DNA of 12,188 bases from assembly GCA_027061705.1 (NCBI GenBank), contig JAMOVB010000042.1, forward strand, positions 1-12,188, given 5' to 3'. The stretch is from Desulfurococcales archaeon (GTDB taxonomy: Archaea; Thermoproteota; Thermoprotei_A; Sulfolobales; NBVN01). The translations under genes and the position numbers were made by a program. Shown here one piece after another: positions 1 through 6,653 of this stretch (positions within the stretch are counted from its first letter, which is position 1; each line of letters opens with the position of its first letter). The notes beneath the pieces are model-generated. The model searched no databases. It was not told the origin of the DNA and saw only the letters and a program-made list of their open reading frames with translations.

Positions 1-506
1 TGGGTGTTGAGCTCATAGGCTTGAGCGTTGACAGCGTCTTCAGCCACATTAAGTGGGTTGAGTGGATTAAAGAGAAGCTCGGTGTCGAGATACCGTTTCC
101 CGTAATAGCGGATCCGCGTGGTCAGGTGGCGTCGAGGCTGGGGTTACTGCATGCTCAGTCGTCAACCCACACAATCCGCGCTGTGTTCGTCGTGGATCCG
201 GGAAGCGTCGTAAGGGCGGTGCTCTTCTACCCTCAGGAGACCGGCAGAAATGTTGACGAGGTACTAAGGCTTGTTAAGGCGCTGCAGGTTTGCGACACCC
301 ACGGCGTTGCCCTACCCGCAAACTGGCCTAGCAACGAAGTCATAGGCTGTAAGGGCATTGTCCCGCCGGCCTCGTCGATTAGTGAGGCTAGAGAGAGGCT
401 TAGGAAGTATGAATGCCTTGATTGGTGGTTCTGCCACCGTAACCTACCGCGGGAGGATGCCGAGGAAGCGCGGGGCTTTTTAAGGAGGGCTGCTGAAGGT
501 AAGTGA
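1..506 (+). CDS. Peroxiredoxin, 1-Cys/Prx6 type, 3' part (5' end outside the window)
   Basis: The reading frame is open from base 3, so the gene begins before the window. The visible protein starts [18 protein letters not shown] and runs to TGA at 504-506. This is the second half of an archaeal Prx6-type thiol peroxidase, which reduces hydrogen peroxide and organic peroxides in the cytoplasm. Seen here are the family GLSVDS-FSHIKW stretch, the FPVIADP segment, [11 protein letters not shown], the conserved PANWP turn and a C-terminal CLDWWFC. The C-x5-C spacing matches the two C-terminal cysteines known from Aeropyrum pernix thiol peroxidase. The peroxidatic cysteine lies in the missing N-terminal part and cannot be checked. 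Two further cysteines (in QVCDTHG and IGCKG) look lineage-specific. The gene is convergent with the surface protein downstream, with a 36-bp gap that contains a short T-run. Confidence 0.93.
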   Translation, partial: GVELIGLSVDSVFSHIKWVEWIKEKLGVEIPFPVIADPRGQVASRLGLLHAQSSTHTIRAVFVVDPGSVVRAVLFYPQETGRNVDEVLRLVKALQVCDTHGVALPANWPSNEVIGCKGIVPPASSISEARERLRKYECLDWWFCHRNLPREDAEEARGFLRRAAEGK

Positions 507-511
507 TTTTT
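507..511 (+). terminator. Short T-run after the peroxiredoxin stop
   Basis: Five consecutive T residues follow directly on the TGA stop. Archaeal RNA polymerase can terminate on T-rich stretches without a hairpin, so this may end the peroxiredoxin transcript in the 36-bp convergent gap. The run is short and the call is weak. Confidence 0.3.
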
Positions 512-542
512 CCATGTAATTACCCGTAAATCCGTAGTCCAC

Positions 543-2258
543 TCACTCACCGCTCTCCGCAACCCTAATTGAAGGTCTAAGCACCGCTAGGATCAGCAGG
601 ACGAGTGCGAATGCCGCTAAACACCCTATGAATCCAAGCACGTACGCACCGCTAACGCCGCCTGCCCCCCTCAGTGCTGTGGATGCGCTACCAACGGTTG
701 TTGGGCTCGCCGAGCTTGTGTGTGCCTGCGTGCTACCCCTTCCGCTAGCCCTGCTGGTGCTTGAGCTTACTGGGTGACTTGTGATTGTTGATGTTTGGGC
801 CTCAGCCCCCTTCCCTAAGGTCTTAGTTGTGCGTCCTAGGGTCCTGCTAGCCCTCCGACCCCCGGTTTTTGCTATATGGGTCGCCGAGGCGCTTGGTGTG
901 GTTGTTACTTTCGTGGTGCGTGTGGTGCTCGCTGTTGCACTGCTTGCCGCTGTCGTTGATGTTTTCTTCGTGAGGTTTACGGGAGTCGTGTGTGTTGGTG
1001 AGGTGGTTGAGGTTTTCGGCTGCGTTGCCGGGGTTGCTGTGCTAGTGCTTGACTCTGTTCTCGTTTTGTTAGAGGGTGTTGTCGTGGTGGTTGTGTTGGT
1101 GCTGACGGTTTTATTGTGCTTTGGCTCTGCTAAAGCTATTACCGGTAGGGCCTCACGATGGAGTGCCTTGAGTAGCTTGACTACGTTTGTAGTGTTTAGG
1201 TACGCCGGTATTATATGGTCCTCATAGACCTGAACCTCCTCAGCGTACCTGAACTGTGAGAGCTCCTTCTTTATCTTCTGGACGTCCTTCTTAGTAACCA
1301 CCGCTTTTGTCGAGGCGTACTGTATTAGGAATGGGTTATTGAGTAGCGAGCCTGCGAGGAAGTCTAGGGAGACCCACTTGAGCTTAGGTATGTATGCTGA
1401 GACGAAGGCGTGCGGCCCGTTGTTGAGGAACCTTACAGCCGACCCCTCAAGAGTTGCTGTCACGTTGAATGAAGGTATGTAGACGTACCCGTAGTTTATC
1501 TTAGCAGGTATTCCGTAATACCATAGCAGGTTCGTTAGCACCCTAGACATGTCGTCGCAGTCCCCCACGCGCTTGATCACCGTTTCGTTAAGTGTTCTCG
1601 GCATGGCGCTGGCGCTGTAGTGGATGTAGCCCGACACGTATATGAAGTAAGCAGCAAGCACAGCTATGAATGCCTTAGACACGTTCTTCCATGTTAGGTT
1701 ATCGTTTGACAGAAGCTTCCCCAACCACTTCCTGAAGGCTGGGACCACGTACTTAACAACCACCTTAGCCGGCTTCCCCAAGTACTTCCTTCTCACACTA
1801 CTTGGTATGCTCGACAAGCTGAAGTTGAAAGCGCTCGGGTGCTTCGCTATGTAGGTTATTAACGCGGTATCGTTCAGAAAGCTCTCAACAACCTTAACAA
1901 CTACGAAGCCCTGGCTGCCTTTGAATAAGTTAATACTTATTGAGAAATTGCCCTTACTACCTCCAACGCTGACGTTCCCTCCATACGTGATCACGTAGGC
2001 TGTCTGATTGAACGTCCCGTCACTATAGTTCGTAGGTATGTCGAAGTACGCCGTAGTATTCTCAGCCGAGCTACCGTTAACGTAGGTTATGTACGCATAG
2101 TCAAAGTACGTGAACGTCGCGTTAACACGTTCCGGCTTTGGAGGGCTTTCCCCAGCGGTCGACGCTATCGAGAGCTTAGCTGCGTAGGCGGTGAGGGAGG
2201 CGATGATGATGACGACCACCAACGCTGCGGCCAGCGCGTCACGACCGAGCAACCTCAT
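543..2258 (-). CDS. Membrane-anchored surface protein with transglutaminase-like domain and Thr/Ser-rich stalk
   Basis: A 571-residue protein. Residues 8-27 form an uncleaved signal or N-terminal membrane helix. A transglutaminase-like fold at about 195-305 shows the papain-like triad order: Cys234 in RVGDCDDMSRVL, His283 in GPHAFVSAY and Asp299 in WVSLDF. Family members may be peptidases, cross-linkers or inactive binding domains; the intact triad argues against an inactive form. Residues 383-530 are a low-complexity Thr/Ser/Ala linker, and 535-560 is a C-terminal membrane helix followed by a short charged tail. I count 18 N-x-S/T sequons, all before residue 430, as expected for a heavily N-glycosylated extracellular domain on an O-glycosylatable stalk. 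The ATG lies 27 bp downstream of an AT box centred near 2285, so the mRNA is probably leaderless. The substrate is unknown. Confidence 0.85.
   Translation of the reverse strand: MRLLGRDALAAALVVVIIIASLTAYAAKLSIASTAGESPPKPERVNATFTYFDYAYITYVNGSSAENTTAYFDIPTNYSDGTFNQTAYVITYGGNVSVGGSKGNFSISINLFKGSQGFVVVKVVESFLNDTALITYIAKHPSAFNFSLSSIPSSVRRKYLGKPAKVVVKYVVPAFRKWLGKLLSNDNLTWKNVSKAFIAVLAAYFIYVSGYIHYSASAMPRTLNETVIKRVGDCDDMSRVLTNLLWYYGIPAKINYGYVYIPSFNVTATLEGSAVRFLNNGPHAFVSAYIPKLKWVSLDFLAGSLLNNPFLIQYASTKAVVTKKDVQKIKKELSQFRYAEEVQVYEDHIIPAYLNTTNVVKLLKALHREALPVIALAEPKHNKTVSTNTTTTTTPSNKTRTESSTSTATPATQPKTSTTSPTHTTPVNLTKKTSTTAASSATASTTRTTKVTTTPSASATHIAKTGGRRASRTLGRTTKTLGKGAEAQTSTITSHPVSSSTSRASGRGSTQAHTSSASPTTVGSASTALRGAGGVSGAYVLGFIGCLAAFALVLLILAVLRPSIRVAESGE
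669..1112 (-). repeat. Low-complexity Thr/Ser-coding stalk region
   Basis: This segment encodes roughly residues 383-530 of the surface protein. Codons are dominated by ACN and AGC/TCN, giving runs such as TNTTTTTTPSNKT. It is compositional low complexity, not an ordered tandem repeat. On the opposite strand the ACN codons read as GTN, producing a long valine-rich spurious frame. Confidence 0.75.
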
Positions 2259-2280
2259 TCAGAACCGCCCTCGCACCCCT

Positions 2281-2290
2281 GTTAAAATCC
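2281..2290. promoter_or_regulatory. AT-rich TATA-like box between divergent genes
   Basis: The element GTTAAAATCC is the only AT-rich stretch in the 44-bp gap. Its centre is about 27 bp from the ATG of the minus-strand surface protein and 18-24 bp from the TTG (2303) or GTG (2309) start of thiL. Archaeal TATA boxes sit about 26 bp upstream of the transcription start, so the box fits a leaderless surface-protein mRNA well. It could also serve thiL if translation starts at 2309. The core is close to symmetric, so either orientation is possible. Confidence 0.5.
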
Positions 2291-2302
2291 GCTAGTGACT
2301 AT

Positions 2303-3259
2303 TTGAATGTGGGTATCGGCTTGCTGGACGAGGATAGCGCCATTAAGGCGCTGGTCTCTGCTGCCGGGGCTATGTACTCGGCAGGCGAGCTTCCGCTCTT
2401 CGACGACGCCGCGGCAGTTAAGGTTGGCGACAGCGTCTTGATCATTAAGATTGACGGAACCAGCGAGCGCTACTCTAGGTACGGGTGGATGGGGCTGGAC
2501 GACCTGGTCTATAGGGTGTTGGCGGCTGCGGCCACGGACGTTATTGCTAAGGGAGGGCGGCCTGAGTACGTCACGGTTTCGGTAGGCATACCGCCAACCT
2601 ACGGTTTAGATAGCGTGCGCAGGATTGGTGAGGGGATTCGGGACTTCCTCAACGCTTGTGGCGCCACGCTCCTTGGGGGCGATACGAACGCCTCCACGGA
2701 GGATCTGGGGGTCTGGGTAGATGCTGCTGTCATCGGTAGGGCGGTCGAGCTCAAGCCGATAACAGGGGTTGTGGAGGGCGACACGCTATGCGTGACGGGC
2801 TGCTTAGGCTTGTCGGCGTTACCCGCACTCACGCACTATGCCGGGCTGGACGAGAGTGTTCTCGACGAAAAGCTTAAATCGGCGCTAAGGCGGCCTAGAA
2901 TACCTCTTAACTTCCTAGACATGCTTGGCGTCGTCAAGGCATCCACGGATATCAGCGACGGCCTCCGCTCCATCCGAAGGATGCTGGAGCTGAACGGCTT
3001 GAGCTTGGAGCTAAGCGAGGACCTACCGCTATGTCCTGAAGTTGCTGAGGTCATGGTTGACCACGGTATCAGCGCTGAGGAAGTGCTGAGGTATATGGGG
3101 GAGGAGTTCATTATCGCCTACGTGCCTAGGGAGGGCGTCGGTCGCGAGCGCAACGTAGTCGGAAGATTTGTCAGGGGGGCTCCGGGAGTGATTAGCTTCC
3201 GCGGGCGGGAAGTTGCTGGTGGTTGGGATAATTTCAGGGGATATATCGGTAGGACATAA
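2303..3259 (+). CDS. thiL: Thiamine-monophosphate kinase
   Basis: ThiL phosphorylates thiamine monophosphate to the cofactor thiamine diphosphate, using ATP and magnesium. The 318-residue length is normal. Family motifs are in order: FDDAAAV at 33-39, ATDVIAKGGRPEYV at 77-90, LGGDTN at 124-129, the diagnostic TDISDGL at 215-221, GEEF at 266-269 and the C-terminal GGWDNF at 306-311. The TDISDGL and GWD-F signatures favour ThiL over the related PurM, SelD and HypE ATP-binding enzymes. I use TTG at 2303; GTG at 2309, two codons later, is equally possible and fits the upstream AT box slightly better. The gene ends 46 bp before the preferred tes start, but a separate T-rich promoter-like element lies in between, so the two need not be one operon. 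Confidence 0.92.
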   Translation: MNVGIGLLDEDSAIKALVSAAGAMYSAGELPLFDDAAAVKVGDSVLIIKIDGTSERYSRYGWMGLDDLVYRVLAAAATDVIAKGGRPEYVTVSVGIPPTYGLDSVRRIGEGIRDFLNACGATLLGGDTNASTEDLGVWVDAAVIGRAVELKPITGVVEGDTLCVTGCLGLSALPALTHYAGLDESVLDEKLKSALRRPRIPLNFLDMLGVVKASTDISDGLRSIRRMLELNGLSLELSEDLPLCPEVAEVMVDHGISAEEVLRYMGEEFIIAYVPREGVGRERNVVGRFVRGAPGVISFRGREVAGGWDNFRGYIGRT

Positions 3260-3261
3260 TC

Positions 3262-3273
3262 TTTTATTTTTAA
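3262..3273 (+). promoter_or_regulatory. T-rich TATA-like element before the radical SAM gene
   Basis: TTTTATTTTTAA begins three bases after the thiL stop. From its centre (about 3267) a start site near 3293 is predicted, leaving a leader of about 13 nt with GAGGG at 3294-3298 placed 7 nt before ATG 3306. This geometry favours 3306 over the upstream in-frame ATG at 3282. The same T-rich tract could also terminate the thiL transcript. Confidence 0.5.
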
Positions 3274-3305
3274 CGCAGTCTATGGTTAAGCTAGAGGGCC
3301 CGGAT

Positions 3306-5111
3306 ATGGGTGAGGGTAAGGGCAAGGGCAACGCTCTCATTAAGCCCTCAACGTTTGATCCTGAGAAGGGCGTTATTAGGATAGCTGATCGTGAGATTAG
3401 GGTTGGGGGCCCGTTACCTGAGGTTAGGGAGGGTGAGAAGCTAGTTAGGTACACCCACTCGATATGCCCGTACTGCTACGCACTACTACCCGCGGTCATC
3501 GTTGAGAGGGACGGTAAGTACTTCATCCGGAAGGTATGTCCGCAGCACGGCGAGATAGAGGAGATTTATCAGGGGAGTTCCGAGTGGGCTAAGAGGATTG
3601 AGAAGTGGTTTATTGAGGGCAGAGGGCCTCGCCACGTCTACACGGAGCTCACAGCCCCCTGCCCATTCAGCTGCGGGCTCTGCCCCCTCCACAAGAACCA
3701 CACCGCATTAGCTAATCTAGTCCTTACCAACAGGTGTGATCTGGACTGCTGGTACTGCTTCTTTTATGCTGAGAAGTCCGGCTTCGTGTACGAGCCGACG
3801 CAGGAGCAGATAAGATTCATGCTTAAGTCATACCTCAAGCAGGGCGTAACCCCCGTAATCCAGCTGACGGGTGGTGAGCCGCTCCTCAGAGAGGACATCG
3901 TCGACATAATTAAGATACTTAAGGAGTTGGGCATAAAGCACGTTCAGCTCAACACGAACGCAATAAAGTTCGCTAGGCTGTACTGGGAGGAGGGTGAGGA
4001 GAAGGCCGTTGAGTTCGCCCACGCCCTAAGAAGCAACGGCGTAAACACGGTCTACATGAGCTTCGACGGCGTCTCCCCTAAGTCCAACCCCAAGAACCAC
4101 TGGGAAGTTCCCTTCGTTTTCGAGGTTTTCAGAAAGGCCAGCATGACGAGCGTTGTGCTTGTCCCGACGGTAATTAAGGGCATTAACACACACGAGCTAG
4201 GAGACATTATCAAGTTCGCCGCCCTAAACATGGATATAGTTAGGGCCGTAAACTTCCAGCCGGTCTCCCTAACAGGCATGATAAAGAAGGCGGAGAGGGA
4301 GAAGCTGAGGGTAACGATATACGATACCGTGAAGCTCATCGAGGAGCAGACTGGCGGACAGATAACGGTTAATGACTGGTACCCCGTGCCGACGTCCGTG
4401 CCCGTATCGATGTTCGCTGAGGCGCTGGCAGGCAGGTTTAAGTTCGAAATGGCTAACCACCCCGAATGCGGTGTCGGTACGTACGTGTACGTTGAGAGGA
4501 GTGAGGACGGCTTCAGGTACGTCCCAATATCAAGAATGCTTGACATAGAGGGCTTCATGGAGTACTTAAGGGAGAAGGCGGACGAGCTTAAGGCAGGTGG
4601 GAGTAAGTTCCTCGTAGGCACTAAGATACTGCTCAACATACTTAGGAAGTTCATAAAGTGGGACGGAGTGCCGGGCGAGCTTAAGAGGAGCCTGCCTAAG
4701 ATGCTTGTTGAGATATTCACCAAGCAGTCGTACGACGCTCTGGGGCAGTGGCACTATAAGTTCCTGTTCCTAGGCATGATGCACTTCATGGATCTATACA
4801 ACTACGACGTTGAGAGAGTAATGAGGTGCAACATACACTACCTAATGCCTGATGGCCGCGTAGTCCCGTTCTGCACGTTTAACGTCCTCAGCGACGTCTA
4901 TAGGGATTACGTACAGAAGAAGTATATGTTTACACTGGATGAGTGGAAGCGTATGAAGGGAGAGAACACGCTGGGCGAGGCTATAAAGTACAGGAGGAGT
5001 GCGGAACTCATAAGGAAGATGACGACGCATCCACTCTACATAAAGACGTACAAGCCGTTCCTACATAAATGGGTCGACATGTACCCCTGGCTTAAGGAGT
5101 ACGTTAAGTAG
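3306..5111 (+). CDS. tes: Radical SAM enzyme, probable tetraether lipid synthase (Tes/GDGT-MAS family)
   Basis: Tes joins two archaeol-type lipids tail to tail through sp3 carbons to make membrane-spanning tetraethers. From ATG 3306 the protein has 601 residues. A CPYC pair (Cys54, Cys57) followed by Cys78 and His81 forms a small metal-binding domain like the rubredoxin-type site of Tes. Next comes PCPFSCGLCP (Cys119, 123, 126), then TNRCDLDCWYCF (Cys144, 148, 151), the CX3CX2C motif that binds the SAM-cleaving [4Fe-4S] cluster, and TGGEP at 188-192. Further cysteines at 388, 508 and 523 could hold auxiliary clusters. This layout and length fit the Tes family, in which the Methanocaldococcus enzyme carries several clusters. 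Paralogues of unknown role exist, so the exact product is inferred. The reading frame is open back to 3213; ATG 3282 is an alternative start. Confidence 0.77.
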   Translation: MGEGKGKGNALIKPSTFDPEKGVIRIADREIRVGGPLPEVREGEKLVRYTHSICPYCYALLPAVIVERDGKYFIRKVCPQHGEIEEIYQGSSEWAKRIEKWFIEGRGPRHVYTELTAPCPFSCGLCPLHKNHTALANLVLTNRCDLDCWYCFFYAEKSGFVYEPTQEQIRFMLKSYLKQGVTPVIQLTGGEPLLREDIVDIIKILKELGIKHVQLNTNAIKFARLYWEEGEEKAVEFAHALRSNGVNTVYMSFDGVSPKSNPKNHWEVPFVFEVFRKASMTSVVLVPTVIKGINTHELGDIIKFAALNMDIVRAVNFQPVSLTGMIKKAEREKLRVTIYDTVKLIEEQTGGQITVNDWYPVPTSVPVSMFAEALAGRFKFEMANHPECGVGTYVYVERSEDGFRYVPISRMLDIEGFMEYLREKADELKAGGSKFLVGTKILLNILRKFIKWDGVPGELKRSLPKMLVEIFTKQSYDALGQWHYKFLFLGMMHFMDLYNYDVERVMRCNIHYLMPDGRVVPFCTFNVLSDVYRDYVQKKYMFTLDEWKRMKGENTLGEAIKYRRSAELIRKMTTHPLYIKTYKPFLHKWVDMYPWLKEYVK

Positions 5112-5130
5112 CTTTTCCCTCATCAGTGGA

Positions 5131-5139
5131 AACCTTTAT
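5131..5139 (+). promoter_or_regulatory. TATA-like box upstream of the glycosyltransferase leader
   Basis: An ACCTTTATTAAGC stretch carries a TATA-like core (TTTATTA, 5133-5139). It predicts a transcription start near 5162, which would give the glycosyltransferase an unusually long leader of about 105 nt for this kind of archaeon. Weaker AT elements nearer the gene (ATTATA near 5217, TTAAAG near 5231) could give shorter leaders. Confidence 0.4.
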
Positions 5140-5170
5140 TAAGCTTACGCTAATCCACTCCGAATCAGCT

Positions 5171-5272
5171 GTGAAGGTAGCGTATTACGCCGCACGCTAT
5201 TCCCGGTCAAGGTCTCATTATAGTCAACTCTTAAAGCGCCGGCGTGCAGATACTCGCCGCGGCGATCTATGA
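5171..5272 (+). CDS. Possible 33-residue basic leader ORF overlapping the glycosyltransferase start
   Basis: A GTG-initiated frame encodes MKVAYYAARYSRSRSHYSQL followed by a very basic tail, ending at TGA 5270-5272. Its stop overlaps the ATG of the glycosyltransferase as ATGA, the usual arrangement for translational coupling. The GTG lies about 35 bp downstream of a TATA-like box. No Shine-Dalgarno sequence precedes it, no family is recognisable and the frame is short, so chance is a real alternative. No other frame in this 157-bp intergenic stretch looks coding. Confidence 0.25.
   Translation: MKVAYYAARYSRSRSHYSQLLKRRRADTRRGDL
5254..5265. promoter_or_regulatory. Perfect 12-bp GC palindrome at the ribosome-binding position
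   Basis: TCGCCGCGGCGA is an exact inverted repeat ending 3 bp before the glycosyltransferase ATG. A second palindrome, CGCCGGCG, lies at 5237-5244, and the arms of the two can also pair with each other. No Shine-Dalgarno sequence is present. The site could be an operator or an RNA structure that masks the start, but this is inferred from sequence alone. Confidence 0.4.
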
Positions 5273-6102
5273 CGACCTCTAAACTAAGCATCGTAACGGT
5301 GTACACGGACCTGAAGGTGCTGAGTAAGTACCTCCTAGCAAGCCTAAGGAAGCAGTCCCTTAAGGACTACTTACTCATACTGATCGATAATACCTCAGGT
5401 AGGTATAGGAATGCGGCCCAACTGCTGAATCAAATTAGGGACAAGCTCCCCGGAAAGTACGTGATGTTCATCCACCCGGACGTGAGGCTTGAGGGAAGCG
5501 ATTGGCTATCTAAATGCCTAAGAATACTGGACTCCCTACCGAGGCTAGGCGTCGCGGGCGTCGCCGGCAGGCGTGAGGACATACCGGAGGTTATAGGTAA
5601 CGTCATGCATGGAAACCCTCCCAGGCCTGCGTGCGGCAGGAACATCTCGAAGCCCGTACGCGTCCAGACGGTCGACCCACTACTCTTTATAGTCCCAAAC
5701 CACGTGCTTCGCAGGGTTGAGTTTGACGAGGGAGTATGTGTTGACTGGCACCTGTATGCTGAGGACTACTGCTTGGAGGTGAGCTACAGGCTGGGGCTGT
5801 ACACCTACGTAATACCGCTTAAGGTCTACCACCTGTCAACAGGCGTGAAGCCGAAGAAGAGGAACGTGCTTAAACCCATCACATACCTGCCCTATCCAGA
5901 AGAGTTTTACGCGAGCTTAAAGCGAATGATGGTTAAGTATAGGGGAAGGGTTAGGAAGATATGCCTAACCTGCGGTACTTACAGGCCTACAAAGTACCCC
6001 GGGATAGCCCTAAGGCTCCTCGCGTGGAGGGCGCTTCTAAAACGATGTTTTTCGGCGGTAGGAGGTCATGACAGTGCTCGCGGAGGGCGGGCTAGATCCT
6101 AA
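5269..6102 (+). CDS. Glycosyltransferase, family 2-like (GT-A fold)
   Basis: A 277-residue protein. The N-terminus SIVTVYTDLKVLSKYLLASL is the nucleotide-sugar-binding first strand and helix of a GT-A fold. HPDVRL at 69-74 takes the place of the DxD metal-binding motif, and WHLYAEDYCLEVSYRLG at 160-176 matches the acidic ED catalytic-base region of family 2 enzymes, followed by a conserved-type histidine (His188). There is no membrane helix, so it is cytosolic or peripheral. Donor and acceptor cannot be read from sequence. Its place between a Tes-like gene and a geranylgeranyl reductase suggests lipid head groups or surface glycans. An in-frame stop at 5221 makes ATG 5269 the only good start. 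The last 16 residues are Gly/Arg/Ser-rich and overlap the 3' end of the next gene, so the tail may be a recent extension. Confidence 0.8.
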   Translation: MTTSKLSIVTVYTDLKVLSKYLLASLRKQSLKDYLLILIDNTSGRYRNAAQLLNQIRDKLPGKYVMFIHPDVRLEGSDWLSKCLRILDSLPRLGVAGVAGRREDIPEVIGNVMHGNPPRPACGRNISKPVRVQTVDPLLFIVPNHVLRRVEFDEGVCVDWHLYAEDYCLEVSYRLGLYTYVIPLKVYHLSTGVKPKKRNVLKPITYLPYPEEFYASLKRMMVKYRGRVRKICLTCGTYRPTKYPGIALRLLAWRALLKRCFSAVGGHDSARGGRARS

Positions 6103-6607
6103 TGCCGAATGACTTGGCGCAGGTCTCTATGCGGGCCAGCAGTGCGTCAACCACGAACAGTATCTTAGAGCCGAGCGCCTTAATTATCTCGGCATCCGCC
6201 TCAATAGCATCCCTGCTTAGCCTGATCTCCTTACTGAAGTTCCTAAATCTTATCTTAATGCTTGAAGAACCTATTGAGACTGTGGTCACCGAGTCGGTTA
6301 GCGTTACCCTGCCGGATCTCTCATCATAGGAGACGGCGAGGGCCGGCTTAAACCTGCTGGCGGATATCCTCCCATCCTCACGCGTGAGTATCCACCCGCT
6401 GCAGAACCTAACAACCTTCCCCTTCTCCACCGCGTTCTCAAGCTCCGAAAGAAACTGAAGCAGTCTCTCGGTCCTTGCTAGAACCTCATTAATGAGGTTG
6501 AATGCGGCGACCTTAGTAACCCTAACCTCCTTGACTGCCTCGGCATGTATGGCGTCATACTTCTTGATTACAGTTCTAACTAGATCCAACGCCTTGCTGA
6601 AGCCCAC
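6092..6607 (-). CDS. Protein of unknown function (alpha-beta-alpha layout)
   Basis: A 171-residue protein that I do not recognise. Residues 1-62 are predicted amphipathic helices (for example IKKYDAIHAEAVKEV and LLQFLSELENAVEK). Residues 64-130 are alternating short strands with charged turns (VVRFCSGWILTREDGR, GRVTLTDSVTTVSIG, IKIRFRNFSKEIRL). Residues 131-170 return to helix. There is no signal peptide, membrane helix or metal motif, so a cytoplasmic homo-oligomer or nucleic-acid-binding role is possible but unproven. The GTG start is supported by AGGTGGTGG about 6 nt upstream and by a TATA-like box at 6641-6650. The 3' end overlaps the convergent glycosyltransferase gene by 11 bp. Confidence 0.7.
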   Translation of the reverse strand: MGFSKALDLVRTVIKKYDAIHAEAVKEVRVTKVAAFNLINEVLARTERLLQFLSELENAVEKGKVVRFCSGWILTREDGRISASRFKPALAVSYDERSGRVTLTDSVTTVSIGSSSIKIRFRNFSKEIRLSRDAIEADAEIIKALGSKILFVVDALLARIETCAKSFGIRI

Positions 6608-6640
6608 CTAACCACCACCTTGAGGATTACGGGCGGGTAA

Positions 6641-6650
6641 GATTTTAAGC
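6641..6650 (-). promoter_or_regulatory. TATA-like box for the 171-residue unknown gene
   Basis: Read on the minus strand this is GCTTAAAATC, centred about 38 bp before the GTG at 6607. It predicts a start near 6619, just at the purine-rich ribosome site (6611-6620). The presence of this box in the 46-bp gap suggests the gene has its own promoter and is not only co-transcribed with the zinc-module gene upstream. Confidence 0.45.
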
Positions 6651-6653
6651 TTT

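Noticed and set aside
781..1227. Long valine-rich plus-strand frame with membrane-protein appearance
   Set aside because: It is the antisense reading of the Thr/Ser stalk: ACN codons read as GTN on the other strand. The minus frame has the start signal, domains and anchor.
3213..3305. Upstream extension of the radical SAM frame to GTG/TTG-type starts overlapping thiL
   Set aside because: The extension lies within the thiL 3' end and the T-rich promoter-like tract, and the peptide is hydrophobic without family resemblance.
4052..4723. 223-codon minus-strand frame inside the radical SAM gene
   Set aside because: It is antisense to a well-supported enzyme, has a Ser/Thr/Leu-rich composition typical of shadow frames, and no domain.
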